The notes beneath the pieces were generated by a model. It was not told where the DNA came from. It searched no databases and saw only the letters and a list, made by a program, of their open reading frames with translations. From NCBI RefSeq assembly GCF_009730915.1, contig NC_052482.1, positions 20,924,345-20,988,344 on the forward strand: a stretch of DNA of 64,000 nucleotides. The letters run 5' to 3'. This stretch comes from Dioscorea cayenensis subsp. rotundata. Its lineage: Eukaryota > Streptophyta > Magnoliopsida > Dioscoreales > Dioscoreaceae. Both the position numbers and the translations under genes were made by a program. Positions 1-13,215 of this stretch are shown here, in pieces. Numbering within the stretch: position 1 is the first letter of the stretch; the number at the start of each line of letters is the position of its first letter.

Positions 1-780
1 AACCAATTTTTTTTTTTTTAAAAAAAAAAACCAATTTCTACACATTCTAAACCTCATAATTTCATCAATAAAAATTACAAAATTTAATAAATTTATCCTA
101 CACAGAAATTTAGAGTACATATTGTTATTAAATCTACGTGGTTCATCCAATTTTTTTAAAAATATTCAAATATTTTTAAGAATCTTCAAGTATATACTAA
201 CATGCGGATGATGTAGACATGAAAGTGGATTTCATTCACAAGTCAAGTTCTGGTTTGAAATTTTTTTACTTTTTTAATAAAAGCGATAAACGTTACATAT
301 ATCAAGTGTGTGTTTAGGAAAGTGGGTTTCATTCACAAGTCAAGTTCTGATTTGAAATTTTTTTATTTTTTCAATAAAAATGATAAACGTTATATATATC
401 AGGTGTGTGTTCGAATACTCACCCTTCAACGGGGGACAAGGGGATTGGATTATTAGTTCGCACTCATAATTGGTGTTATAATAAATCTCAAACTCAAGAT
501 TTTTTTTTGAATATATGATCATTATATTTCGTAATAAGATAAAATCTCGCTTGGCTATCAGCCATTGGTTCTGGTTTAAAATTTGAAAAAATTATTTGTC
601 CCAAAAATTATTCAAGTATTTTTTAGGACTTTCTAGTATGTGTTTTGATGTAACTGTGTGTAAGTGGGTGATGTGGGCAGGGAAGTGGGTTTCAACCGTT
701 TCATTCAGGAAGTCGAGTTCCGGTTTCGAATTCCACGGTGCAAGTCGTGGAAAACCATTCGTTTCTCTTATCTTTTCCCA
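1..780. other. AT-rich upstream region with a ~97-bp imperfect repeat
   Basis: No gene is seen. Two adjacent copies of a unit of about 97 bp start near 224 and 321; both contain the block TTCATTCACAAGTCAAGTTC and a run such as GATAAACGTTA. A partial third, more diverged copy lies at about 683-740, just before the actin core promoter. A tRNA-B-box-like string (GTGTTCGAATACTC) near 407 hints at a SINE origin, but this is weak. Confidence 0.5.
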
Positions 781-792
781 CATTGCCCACCC

Positions 793-800
793 TATATAAA
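793..800 (+). promoter_or_regulatory. TATA box of the actin gene
   Basis: TATATAAA lies upstream of a CT-rich, GC-richer leader (about 825-889) typical of plant actin first exons. It is the only good TATA before that leader. The transcription start is inferred at about 825-830. Confidence 0.7.
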
Positions 801-889
801 CCCCTCTTCTCTCCATCATTCCTCTCCATCAGAGAGCCCCTTTCGCATCTCCGCAACAACCGCCTTCTCTGATCGCCTTCTCCGACGAG

Positions 890-2700
890 GTTTGCGCTAT
901 TTCCCTCCTATTCTTGGTATTCTACAATCTGGGCTTCGTGTGGCGTTGTAGATCTGTCGGTTTTCTGTGTTTTTTTGTGTTTTTTTGTTTGAATCGTGGC
1001 AAATGTTGTTTTTGATGGAGATCTGGTGATTATCTTTGAGATATGAGCTGCGATTTGGACGAATGTTTAATTTTGATGGTTTTTGGCGATGTTTTTTTTA
1101 GATCAAGCTTGGATTTAATGAGGATCTTTTGTTTAGTCAGATCATTTGGTGATTTTTCTAATTTGTTTTCCGTGTTGGAGATCTGGGACTGCTGTTGGAG
1201 ATCTGTTCTTTTTATGCATTTTTGTTTTTGTTTTTGAATTTCTTAAGATTTGGAAGCGTCGAATGAAAAGTAGGTTTCCGATCTCTCGCCGATGTGATTT
1301 CTTTGATCTTTTTTTTTTTTTATTAATTGTGAAATACGAAATGCTTGAATCTGAGGTTATATGATGCGATTTCTTTTTCTTTTTGCTGTGATATACCAAA
1401 TGCTTGAATCTCAAGTACTGTAAAAGTGGTTTCTTTTTCTTTTTGTTGGGACATTGTAAATGCTTGAAATTTTATTTATATGTGGTCGTATTTAAAGATC
1501 TGTTCCTTGTTCTCTCTGTAAAATGGGATCTGATGTGTTGATCTGTACCATCAAATGTGCATCTTTTCTGCACTATCAAGCATGGGTTTACTTTTGGGGT
1601 AGCTTGAAGCTTCCGGGATATCCTTTACTAATTTATTTTGAAATAATGAATTCATCACCGATATTCTGATTCTTTATATGTTTACTGAATGCACACTTTT
1701 TAGTGTGGTGTATTGCAGCTGAACATGATGCCCTTTTAGGTAGAATAGAATGTATTTCTTTAGATGGCTCAGCTTGAATTTTATTCAGTGAAGTATCATC
1801 AAGCTCCATTGGACAATGTGATGTAACATTTGAGGATTGGAGCTCCATTAAATTTCACTTCTGAAGTTGGTTTAGAGAATGGGTGATTATCAAAATGCCT
1901 TGATCAAATTCTTATTTTATGCTTAAAATGGAATGCAGGAAGGCAGGAGATTGTACATTTTCAAGTTGCTGATAAATATCGAGTTTTATTCTAATTCATT
2001 TTCTTCCCAAATTACGGCATAGTTTTGCTACTCTTAACAATCAGAATCAATCTTTATTATCCCTATTCTTTAGCAAGATAAGTTTATCAGCTGTAAATTA
2101 TCGAGGATGTATATATCGAAGCATGCTCAATCATGTAATCTGAGCTTCAGCTAGATCTCAATTACTTCCTGATGTATCTTTGCTATTAGATTTTTGGTTA
2201 AGTGGATGTGTTGTTTGGCATGCTGCTGGAATCTGATCTTCGGCTAGATCTCAATTTTCTTGTTTGACGTGCATAATGCAGTATGATCTGTCTGGTTTCA
2301 TGATCTCTTGATAAGATGATTTATTTTGTTCTAATGATTTTGTGATTAATACTTTTTTGCATCTGAATTTGGTTTTGTGTGCTACTATATCATATTCAAA
2401 GATCTTCAAGAGTTAAAACTTTTACTGGCTAATTTGGGGTTCTTGCCAGTAGATACTCATATCTACCAATTTCTTCCATTGAGCAACACCCTTTTCCAAC
2501 CAATCTTTCTTTTTTGCCAAATGTTTTCCAGTTGCATGGTCCCAAGCAGATTTGTTTGTCCCTGGCTCCCTCTTGCTGTTTGGGCTGTGTAGATATGGAA
2601 TAGAATCAAAATTATATATATGTCGGTAAAATTAGTTAATTTTAATTATGTTGTAGATAATATCAAATTTGACATGCAATATTCTTCTGTTCTTCTGTAG
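890..2700 (+). other. Actin leader (5' UTR) intron
   Basis: A T-rich stretch of about 1.8 kb separates the CT-rich leader exon from the ATG at 2712. A donor fits at 890 (GAG|GTTTGC), with an alternative at 917 (TTG|GTATTC). The acceptor is TTCTGTAG ending at 2700 (alternative AG at 2708). Plant actin genes usually carry a long intron a few bases upstream of the ATG that can enhance expression; that role is family knowledge and not visible here. Confidence 0.7.
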
Positions 2701-2711
2701 TGTTGTAGAAA

Positions 2712-4099
<1,388 letters not shown>

Positions 4100-4438
4100 G
4101 GTTTTCCAGCTTGGAGTTATGTCTATCTAAATGGTCTACAAGTGATTTGATGCATGTTTGTTTAGGCCAAATTGTGATGTCTCTACTTAATTGTTTTCAG
4201 GGATATCACAAACACTTTCCTCTTCTATTATTATGTTCTTCTCTATGTTTTATGTTTTCTGAGGCTGATTGGTGGTGTGAATTTGTCTGTGTTTTTATTT
4301 TATATCAGTGTTCTGGGCTTGTATCAGATATATTATGTAAACACTTCAAACATTTAGACTTGTTAGTAGCTGATGGTTTGCTATGTTTCTTTTTTACTAC
4401 TTCTCTTTGTTGTGCCATTACAATTTTTTGATTGATAA

Positions 4439-4444
4439 AATAAA
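4439..4444 (+). terminator. Possible poly(A) signal of the actin gene
   Basis: AATAAA lies about 340 bp after the actin stop, after a T-rich 3' UTR-like stretch. Plant poly(A) signals are loose, so this is a candidate only. Confidence 0.35.
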
Positions 4445-5530
4445 TAGTATTAATTAGTATTTAATGAGTAATTAATTATTAATAAATGCCATTAATTGAT
4501 TGAGAATTTTATTCAATATTTAATATTTAATTAAATGAAAGTTGAGTTTGCTTATTCTAAAGATTTGATTTACTTGCAGATTTGAGGCCTACTATGCTCA
4601 ATATTCATCACATCCAAATTCTAATAAAACACAAATCTTATTAAATTCTAGTTTCTAAATCCTAATAGATTTCCAACTCCTTTCATAATCTATTTTTTTT
4701 TTTAAAAAAAATTGGAATATGAAACCAAACAAATCAATTATTGTTACTATTAGTCCCACTAGAAACCAGATACATATCTTCCAATTAATTATTTTATTTT
4801 AATTCATCCATAAACCAAACATATCTTTTTGCACATAATAAAGTTCTATCTTGTCTCAGACTCTCAAATTCCAAATCCTTTGCGGCTTTGCCAGACAATA
4901 TGTAATGGAAAGCAGAAAGAATATTATCTTTATAATTTAAATTATTCTCGTTATGATTAATTATCCATTAATAAAAAGTCTATCAAACATATCCGAGCCA
5001 AGTGTTTGATTCCTAAATTATATGAGATTTTTAGTTTTAATAAAAATCAAATCTTAATTCTTTCCAAACTCTAAAATAAAACTCTGAATAGTTTAGTGAT
5101 ATATTTTTTTTTTGTTTTTTCGAAAATGATGATTTTTTTTAAATAAAATTATAGTTATTTTAAAAAATTTTAAAAAAAACACAAATTATTACAGCCAAAT
5201 CAAATCTGAACCGTTTATCATCTCCGATGGAAATAAAATTAAAATTTTGAATTCTTTCCAAAATAAAAAAACCTAATAATAATTATTATTAATTACACCA
5301 AATCGAAACCGTTTATTATAACAAATAAAAGAATTAGATTTCTAGCAAGAACAAAATTAGAATTATATTTCTTTCCAAACTAGTAAGAAAAATCCAATAA
5401 TTTCCTCATCATCCAAACAAATCTGAACCGTTTATTAACAAATCCAGGATTATCCATTAAGATAACGCTAATTATAATTAGGATAACATTAGGATATCAT
5501 AATTCCCGGTAAGAATACCCCCACAGTCTC
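4445..5530. other. AT-rich intergenic region between actin and cupin genes
   Basis: Nothing gene-like is seen. The stretch has poly-A/T runs and several short phrases that recur loosely within it (AAATCTGAACCGTTTAT and similar near 5208, 5305 and 5420), suggesting decayed short repeats. Confidence 0.5.
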
Positions 5531-5536
5531 AAGGCC

Positions 5537-5543
5537 TATATAA
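5537..5543 (+). promoter_or_regulatory. TATA box of the cupin gene
   Basis: TATATAA about 91 bp before the ATG at 5634, followed by a CT-rich leader with repeats of TTTGCTTCTC. Position and context fit a plant core promoter. Confidence 0.7.
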
Positions 5544-5633
5544 GTGACCCCCCACCAAGCCTTCCAATCTCGTAACTCTCTCTTCGTCTTCGTCGTTCTC
5601 TTTGCTTCTCTTTGCTTCTCTTAGCTCGTAGCC

Positions 5634-7780
5634 ATGGACGTTGATATCTCGCCAAAGCTTTCGAAGAAGCTCTACGGTGGAGATGGTGGGGCGTACTACT
5701 CGTGGTCGCCTGAGGAGCTTCCAATGCTCCGTGAGGGCAACATCGGCGCTGCTAAGCTTGTGCTTGAGAATCGTGGCCTGGCTCTCCCTAGCTACTCCGA
5801 TTCCGCCAAGGTCGCCTATGTTCTTCAAGGTAATTCTTCTTTGATCCCATCACCTGTTTGATTTCCTTTTGCTTTGTGTTTCGTTGTGATCTCTGTGTGT
5901 TGGATTTAGTTTTTGAGCGAATTGAATTAGGGTTTGCTTAGGTCTTCTTGCGAGTTTCAGATCTAATGCTTGATCGTCGCTGTTTGATAGTGAATAGAAC
6001 TAGGTTTTGGTACCGAGTTCTTTTTGTTCATGTGGTTGTCAATGTAGTTTTTTTTAAAATTATTTTAATGTGTTAGATCGAATACTGTAATGTTGTTTGA
6101 GAGAAATAGATTGATGGATTTTAGCTTCTAAACAAGTAGAACTAGGTTTTGGTTTTGAATTCTATGTGGTCATACGATGGTTTTCTTTGTTTAATTTGAA
6201 TATGATTTCATCTGTAATTCCCTTAAAGTGAAAAGGGTATTCAATGTTTTTCTGATAATCCTGAACTTTATCTGAAATTTAATTTTTTTTTTTATATCTA
6301 ATACTGTTGTTAGGAGTGAGTACTTTGATATCTAAATAACTTCTCTGAAGATTTATTTTTTACCTTGGTTTCTTATTACTTATTTTTACTTTTATCGAAG
6401 TAATTTTTGGATTTTTTTAAAGATCCTATTGAATATAATTGAAGTGGGTACTATAGACATCACGGTTGTTGATGGGACTTTCATGGTTGTGTCAACTTCT
6501 TGCATAAGATTTTGTCTTCTTTTATCATTGAGATTCTTTAACATAAATAAAGTAGCTTTAGATTAATATAAAGAAAAAGTAACATAAAGTACCATTATCA
6601 CTATGAAGAATGAGGTCATGTTTAGATGTTTTCGTTTGGATTGAGCACTCTGTTTTTAATTTGTTCTGATGTTGGTTTAAGCTTTGGAATTTGATTTTGT
6701 TATGTAATTAAAGATAAAAAGATTTCAAATTTGGCTTTGTGTTATTTGTATTCTAATTTCCAGTCATGATTTGTTTATCATTACATCAATATGGTTAAAT
6801 TCTAATTTATATTACAGGAAGTGGAACTACTGGAATTGTTCTTCCGGAGTCCCCTGAGAAAGTGATTGCCATCAATCAGGGTGATGCTATTGCTCTCCCC
6901 TTCGGTGTTGTGACCTGGTGGTTCAACCCCAATGACACTGAGCTCATTGTCCTCTTCTTGGGTGACACCTCCAAAGGCCACCACCGTGGTGAATTCACCA
7001 ACTTCCAGATCACTGGTGCCAATGGCATCTTCACTGGCTTCACCACTGAGTTTGTCTCCCGTGCCTGGGACTTATCTGAAGATGAGGCTAAGAAGCTTGT
7101 TGAAAGCCAAAACAATGTAGGCATTATCAAGCTGAAGGATGGCCAATCCATGCCAGAACCATCTCCCAAAGACCGTGAAGGAATGGCTTTGAACTGCTTG
7201 GAGGCACCTCTAGATGTTGACATTAAGAATGGTGGCCGTGTCGTCGTTCTAAACACTCAGAACCTTCCCCTTGTTGGCGAAGTTGGCCTTGGTGCTGATC
7301 TTGTTAGGATTGATGCTCACTCAATGTGCTCCCCCGGCTTCTCTTGCGACTCTGCCTACCAAGTAACCTACATTGTCAAGGGCAGTGGCCGTGTCCAGGT
7401 TGTTGGCGTCGATGGCAAGCGCAAGCTGGAGACAAGAATCAAGGCTGGTTATCTATTCATCGTCCCCAGGTTCTTCGTCGTATCCAAGATTGCTGATTCT
7501 GAAGGCATGTCATGGTTCTCCATCATCTCCACTCCAAAGTATGTTCCAATTTACATGTTCTAGTTATGCTTTACTTTAAAATTCACTTCTTAACTGTTTG
7601 ATAACTTTGATTGTTTGAATTTGCAGCCCAGTGTTCACTCATCTGGCTGGAAGGACTTCAGTGTGGAAGGCCATCTCTCCCCAGGTCCTGGAGGCATCCT
7701 TCAACACTACCCCAGAAATGGAGAAGCTTTTCAGGTCTAAGAGGACTTCAGATGAAATCTTCTTTGCTCCTCCCAACTAA
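5634..7780 (+). CDS. 11S globulin-like bicupin protein (RmlC-like cupin)
   Basis: Three exons, 5634-5829, 6818-7538 and 7627-7780, join in frame to 357 codons (356 residues plus TAA). The protein has two cupin_1 barrels, roughly residues 10-190 and 200-345, arranged as in 11S/legumin seed globulins. There is no signal peptide (start MDVDISPKLSKKLYGG), and I see no variable acidic linker or typical Asn-Gly processing site, so it should be cytosolic and unprocessed. It matches a conserved plant family of globulin-like cupins (the Arabidopsis At1g07750/At2g28680 type, from memory), whose biochemical role is unclear. Intron 1 is about 1 kb. Exon 1 ends in phase 1 inside a Gly codon and exon 2 in phase 2 inside an Asn codon. 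The gene looks intact. Confidence 0.92.
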
Positions 7781-7833
7781 AGCCTTGCTTGCTGTCTTTT
7801 ATCAACAAACTTTTAGTTTTCTAGTTTTGTTTT

Positions 7834-7839
7834 AATAAA
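7834..7839 (+). terminator. Poly(A) signal of the cupin gene
   Basis: AATAAA 54 bp after the stop codon, in a T-rich 3' UTR. Confidence 0.5.
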
Positions 7840-7849
7840 CTTTTTGTTG

Positions 7850-9240
7850 CTGGGCTAATGGGCTTGACCCAAATTTAGTATCTTCTGAGCTATATTATCT
7901 ATGAATTAGTTTTCTAGTTTTTCTTTTTAGTGTGTGGAATGAGGATATTGTTAAACGCTATTTTTTTTTAATATTAAGTTTCTTATTTAGTTAATTTTTA
8001 ACTAGTCAATTCAATCAGGTTTTCATGTTCCAATTTAGAGTATATATATATATATATTTGATAGGATTCATCAGTTTGTTCTCTTATTGTCTTCTTTCTC
8101 ATTAAACCGGCAACTTCTTTTGAGTTTTGATACACAAAAAAAAATAAATAAAAATAAAATAAAATAAATATTAAGTTTAGATTGAAATTGATATTTTTCG
8201 TTTTGATTATCTTTGAATATCAAATTCAAAGAATAGATGTATTTAATTATTTTATAAATTTGCAAAATATTTAGGCTGGCTCAAATGTCCTAAAACTGAA
8301 TCTTAGAATTAAATCTTTAATTTATTTAATAAAAATTTAAATTTTATTAATTTTTTGATAAATATTTCAGATTAGTTTTGGATAAATTAGAAAAATTATA
8401 AAAATATTAAAATTAGAAGAAATAGGAATTTTAGAAAACGAGATATATAACTGATTTAGCAATAAATTTAAAAAAAACTTTATTATTTTTAATTTTTAAA
8501 AGTTAGTTAAGATAATAGAAGTGGAACTAATTAAATGTTAAATTTAAAAAATAATTTATCATAATAAATAATTATCATAATTACAATGATGAAGTTTTGA
8601 AAAGTTTTTTTAAAATTAATAATGAGGCTATTTCTTCTTCTTTTGGTTTATTTCTAATTGCGTTTCATTCGGAGTATCAATCACCAACACAACGCTAACT
8701 TGTTTGCAATATTTAATTAAATACATAGTTTAACATAATAATCAAGAAATTATATTAAAAAACAAGTTTATAAAAACAAAATAGATAACATCACAACAAT
8801 GTTGATATCCTATCATTGAATATCATTAAGCTGTTTTGCTCCCAAACAAACAAAGAGTCACTTATCATCATACACCATCTTATTTTTTTATTTTTATTTT
8901 TATTTTTATTTTTTTTTGAAAACACCATCTTATTCTTCTAACCCTTAGAAAAAGTTCAAATAATAATAATTATAATTGATACTATCCATAAATAATCACA
9001 AATACTAAGTCAATTCATTCATACCTGATCCCTTTTTTTTACATTAAAATAGTCCTCATAATTAAGTTTCAACTTTCAACCACCAAAATCTTGTTTTATT
9101 TTAGAATTTTCCCTATAAATTCCAAAACTTCGTCTGTGGACTTTTTCAATCACTTTCAAAAAAATTAAATAATTAATTCTAATAATTTTTAATTCAATTT
9201 TATACATATAATACACAAAGCACACACTGTGTCCTTATAC
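7850..9240. other. AT-rich intergenic region between cupin and MKP1
   Basis: No gene recognised. It contains a short (TA)n tract near 8041-8057 and AT-rich runs. The part from 8280 to 8640 looks like decayed repeat DNA, but I could not define ends. Confidence 0.5.
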
Positions 9241-9249
9241 AATAATAAA

Positions 9250-9255
9250 CACGTG
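9250..9255. promoter_or_regulatory. G-box/ABRE-like motif upstream of MKP1
   Basis: CACGTG in the context ACACGTGTC, a bZIP/bHLH site and ABRE core, about 640 bp before the MKP1 start codon. A motif match only. Confidence 0.4.
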
Positions 9256-9362
9256 TCAAACAACCAATGGAATTCTACTGTTTTCATCTGCTCTATGTAT
9301 TCCACCTGATCCACCTCTAATTTTTATGCCAGCTGGTATTTTCTTATTGGTTAACAGACACT

Positions 9363-9434
9363 TTGACTCAAAGATGGGTCCCATTTGACCATTGCTTATG
9401 TTTGACCGGTCGTTATCTGGGATCCAATGGTCAA
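9363..9434. promoter_or_regulatory. Cluster of four W-box motifs upstream of MKP1
   Basis: TTGACT at 9363, TTGACC at 9385, TTGACC at 9402 and an inverted copy (GGTCAA) at 9429. WRKY factors bind TTGAC[C/T]. Four within 72 bp is well above random expectation, and the site is just upstream of the inferred transcription start of a stress-kinase phosphatase gene. Confidence 0.55.
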
Positions 9435-9587
9435 TAATTCAGGATAGAATCAAAGAGCTCAGGTCGCTGATCCAACGGCTCACATAGATCTATTCGAAAT
9501 CTTGGTGCAGTTTAAGATCCGGTGTTTCCGAGAACATTATACCATGGTTCACTGCTTCCACTCGCTCGCCCAAACCCTTGTCCTCAT

Positions 9588-9611
9588 TCTCTCTCTCTCT
9601 CTCTCTCTCTC
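9588..9611. repeat. (CT)n microsatellite in the MKP1 leader
   Basis: A run of about 12 CT dinucleotides in the region expected to be the MKP1 5' UTR. CT-rich leaders are common near plant transcription starts. Confidence 0.8.
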
Positions 9612-9830
9612 GTTTTCTCGATCTCTCGATCGCTCGATCTGCAGCCCTAATTCCAGCGAAAGCGCTAGTGGGAATTCGATTGATTCGAGGTTGTATGTCC
9701 TTGTTCGACGCTCTCTGTTGGTGCGATCTCAATGAAATTTTAGTTTCGTTTTTCCATCTAAAACTTTTTTTTTAGGTTTTTAGTTTTATTTTTATTGATT
9801 TTGTTTCAAGATTTGGGATTTTGATTTGCA

Positions 9831-9860
9831 ATGGATTTGATCCATAATGAATGGATCTAG
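9831..9860 (+). other. Short upstream ORF before MKP1
   Basis: An ATG opens nine codons (MDLIHNEWI) ending in TAG 37 bp before the MKP1 ATG. If transcribed it could reduce initiation at the main start. No conservation evidence is available. Confidence 0.35.
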
Positions 9861-9897
9861 AGTTTGTTTGAGCTTTTGATCGAAGGTTATTGCATCA

Positions 9898-12800
9898 ATG
9901 GGAGGGGAAGAAGACGCCGCGGCCGCCGGAGGCGGCCGGAAGATCTTTTGGAGATCAGCGTCGTGGTCTTCATCCCGGACATCGGGTTCAGATGTTGCCG
10001 GCGAGAAAAGCTCAGAGAACGGGCAAATACGGCGCTGCCCGGCGCCGCCTCTCACTCCCCGATCTCAAAACTCCAAGGCCCGCTCTTGCCTACCCTCCCT
10101 TACAGCCTCTTGCCATCGCCCGACGGAGCTTTGACGAGTGGCCCAAGGCTGGGTCTGATGATGTCGGTGAGTGGCACCAACCCCCGACCCCTGGCGCCAA
10201 GCCGGCGGGCAGCAACAAGCCCGGCGAAGGGCTGAAGGTTGATCTCCCCTCGATCCACACTCAGTGCGAGAAAGACCAGATTGCTTTCTTTGATAAGGAG
10301 TGTTCTAAGGTTGCTGACCATATATACCTTGGAGGTGACTCTGTTGCGCGGAACCGTGAGATCCTCAAGGAGAATGGCATCACCCATGTCTTAAATTGCG
10401 TTGGCTTTGTCTGCCCGGAGTACTTCAAATCCGATCTTGTGTATAAAACTCTCTGGTTGCAAGATAGCCCGTCGGAGGATATCACCAGCATATTGTATGA
10501 TGTGTTTGATTACTTTGAGGATGTGCGGGAACAAGGTGGGAGGGTTTTTGTTCATTGCTGCCAAGGTGTTTCAAGGTCTACATCCCTTGTCATTGCATAC
10601 TTGATGTGGAGGAAAGGGCAGAGCTTTGATGATGCCTTTCAATTTGTGAAGGCCGCCAGAGGGATTGCGAACCCGAACGTTGGTTTTGCATGCCAGTTGT
10701 TGCTGTGCCAGAAGAGGGTTCATGCCATTCCATTAAGCCCCAATTCGGTGCTGAGGCTGTATAGAATGGCACCACATTCGTCTTATGATGCTTTGCATTT
10801 GGTGCCGAAGATGTTGAATGATCCATCTCCAGCGGCTTTGGATTCGAGAGGGGCATTCATACTCCATGTGTTATCGTCTATATATGTGTGGCTTGGCAAG
10901 GATTGTGAACCGGTTATGGAGAAGGACGCAAAAGCTGCTGCCTTTCAGGTTGTAAGGTATGAGAAAGTGCAGGGATCTATTGTTACTGTGCTTGAAGGTG
11001 AAGAACCAGCTGCATTTTGGGAGGCCTTCTCAAGTGTGCCAATTTCTTCGGACAATGCGACTAATGCTAAGAAGGAGCAGATCGAATCATCCACTAAGAT
11101 TTCTGTGGGAAAGAGAAGAGTTGAGTCCTATGATGCAGACTTTGAGCTTTTCCGAAAGGCTATCACCGGAGGTGTCGTGCCACCTTTTCCTTCCTCTGGC
11201 CCTGGTCAGGAAACCCGTCTGCCAGCGAGAGAGAGCAATTGGAGTATATTAAGGCGCAAGGTTGTCTGCGGAGCAATTAGCAGGGTCTTCCCTGACTCTT
11301 CTCTTGTCAGAGATTCTGATCCCCGTGTTAGCAGAGTTCAGCGTTTAAGCTCAGAATTGTTGACTTCACCACCTTATCTTTCTCCCAGTTCACTTTCATC
11401 TGATTCAAGCAGTAGCTCAAAGTGTAGTTCTGAGTCTCCATCAATCTCTCCTTCTACATCTCCTTCAACTTCACTTACACCTTCACCTGCCTCATCTAGC
11501 CTGCCTGACACTTCACTGCCAGCAACAAAGCTTTTCCGGTTCTCAAATACATTTGGACGTTCAGATCCTTGCTTGGAAAGTGGTCCTTCACCTTCAAAGG
11601 GTCCTGCAAAGTCTATTGCTGAAAGACGGGGAAGCTTTTCCCTTCTGAAGTTGCCAACATTGACTAGAAAGCTGGCGAATTCATCTCATCCTTCGGTTGC
11701 AAATCCACAGGAGTTTTCAGAGAACAGTGGCTTCAGCTATGGTGTTAATTATGGTGACTCTTCCCCTCATTGTGGCAATGACTATTTGGAGCCACAGGAT
11801 GTTGGTCCTCTGCATGACACCCAAACAATATCCAGAAACACAGTACTAAATGATACTTGTCCGGTGTCGTCAAATACATCCAAATTCCTAGTATACCGTT
11901 GGCCCAACATAGAAAGTATAACAACATTTGACAAAAAGGATCTTGATTCCAAAGCATTATTCTTTTTCTTAACTTCAGATGCATCTAGAATTGGAGAACT
12001 CGGTAAGATGTTATACATGTGGATAGGGAAGTCCTTCAAACAAGCTGATTTGAGAATTCAATCAAATAGTGGAAAAGATGTTGATGAAGCGAATGCAATT
12101 GACTGGAATCAAGTTGGCTATGATTTCCTTTCCCTCCTGGGTCTACCACAGGATATCCCTGTCAGGGTATGTAACACAATGCCAATACCTCTTATTGTTC
12201 TTCTTTCTATCAGGTTCATTTATTGTTTCTGTACTTCAAGAAGCTTTATCATGTGTAATTAATTGTTAAGAGCTAACCTAACACTATTGCCATGATTTCT
12301 TAGGTTATATGTTAACTTAGATATGTTGAAGATTGACTATGACTTGTAATATTTGTTTCACCCAACAATTACCATACTTTAGGATGTTGCACTTACCTAA
12401 GAGTCTGAGACTGTGAGACTTGAATGGTTAACTAGCTCCTGCTTTCCGTATTTATTTTTATTAAATATAACTAATGCTTTTGCTTTAGAAGTAAATTCCT
12501 CTTTAATTTAAGACTTAAATCAATAGAACATGTATTCACGAACTCAGAATCCCAATATTTAGTTGCAAATCAAGTTTATGGATTTACTGTCCATGTAAAT
12601 ACCTTTTTATTTTAGTGTGAGATATGGAGGCCATGAATGCATGTATATTTCACCAAAGATTTAAAGGGATCTTTGTTCATCAAACTTGATATATCTGTCC
12701 ATCAGAGCATTTTTCCACAAATTTTACTGGCATTAATGGCCCGCTATTTGGCTTAGCTGTCAGCCAAAATCTTTCTTGTTTAATTAGTGAACCAAAGATG

Positions 12801-13215
12801 TTTGCTTCCTTCTGTGTGACTATATCATTCCTAAAGCATTGTATGGTCTTACTAGTCCTTTATTGTTTTGACAAATTCATGCTTGCTATTAGCTTAATTT
12901 TTTTTCCCCCTAGATAGCTTGAGAACTGAGAAAATCCAATTCATAATGTCGTTTACTGTTTCAACAGCAAAATTACAGATTATAGTTGACAAGTACATCA
13001 TTGTTTCAACAGCTATGGACTAAATTTGCAAGCCAACCATCTTTATATGCATTACTCGATGACCCTGCCTTTCGATTCGTTTTTTATCATTGCTAACATT
13101 TGCCGCTATGTTAAGTTTAGGATATTTCATTGTCTTCTCTGTTTTCTTCGAATCATGACAGGTTGTTAAAGAAGAGGAGACACAGGATTATCCAGATTTT
13201 TTCAGTTCTGCTTAA
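9898..13215 (+). CDS. MKP1: MAP kinase phosphatase 1-like dual-specificity phosphatase (apparent 1-bp frameshift)
   Basis: Dual-specificity phosphatase expected to dephosphorylate stress MAP kinases. Exon 1 is 9898-12166 and exon 2 is 13162-13215, ending VVKEEETQDYPDFFSSA. Corrected length is about 773 residues, close to plant MKP1. The start MGGEEDAAAAGGGRKIFW fits the family, but the frame needs one extra base skipped at about 10093-10099 (TACCCTCCC). Frame 1 gives ...KARSCLP, then the conserved PLQPLAIARRSFDEW continues one base over. The catalytic signature HCCQGVSRS (HCX5R) lies at about residues 219-227, the general-acid Asp in LQDSPSED about 30 residues before it, and a gelsolin-like domain at about 310-375. 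A Ser/Pro-rich tract follows at about 490-545. An in-frame ATG at 9992 would avoid the frameshift but loses the conserved N terminus. Either a sequencing error or a recent lesion is possible. Confidence 0.88.

Noticed and set aside
1043-1414. Short open frames on both strands in the actin leader intron
   Set aside because: T-rich low-complexity translations with no family resemblance.
5529-5828. Minus-strand frame opposite cupin exon 1
   Set aside because: Shadow of the coding exon; the plus-strand product is a clear cupin with matching splice phases.
9992-12166. MKP1 start at the ATG at 9992, which avoids the frameshift
   Set aside because: It discards the conserved FWRSASWSSSRT segment and replaces it with a basic, unconserved stretch; the 9898 start plus one base error is simpler. 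Kept only as an alternative.
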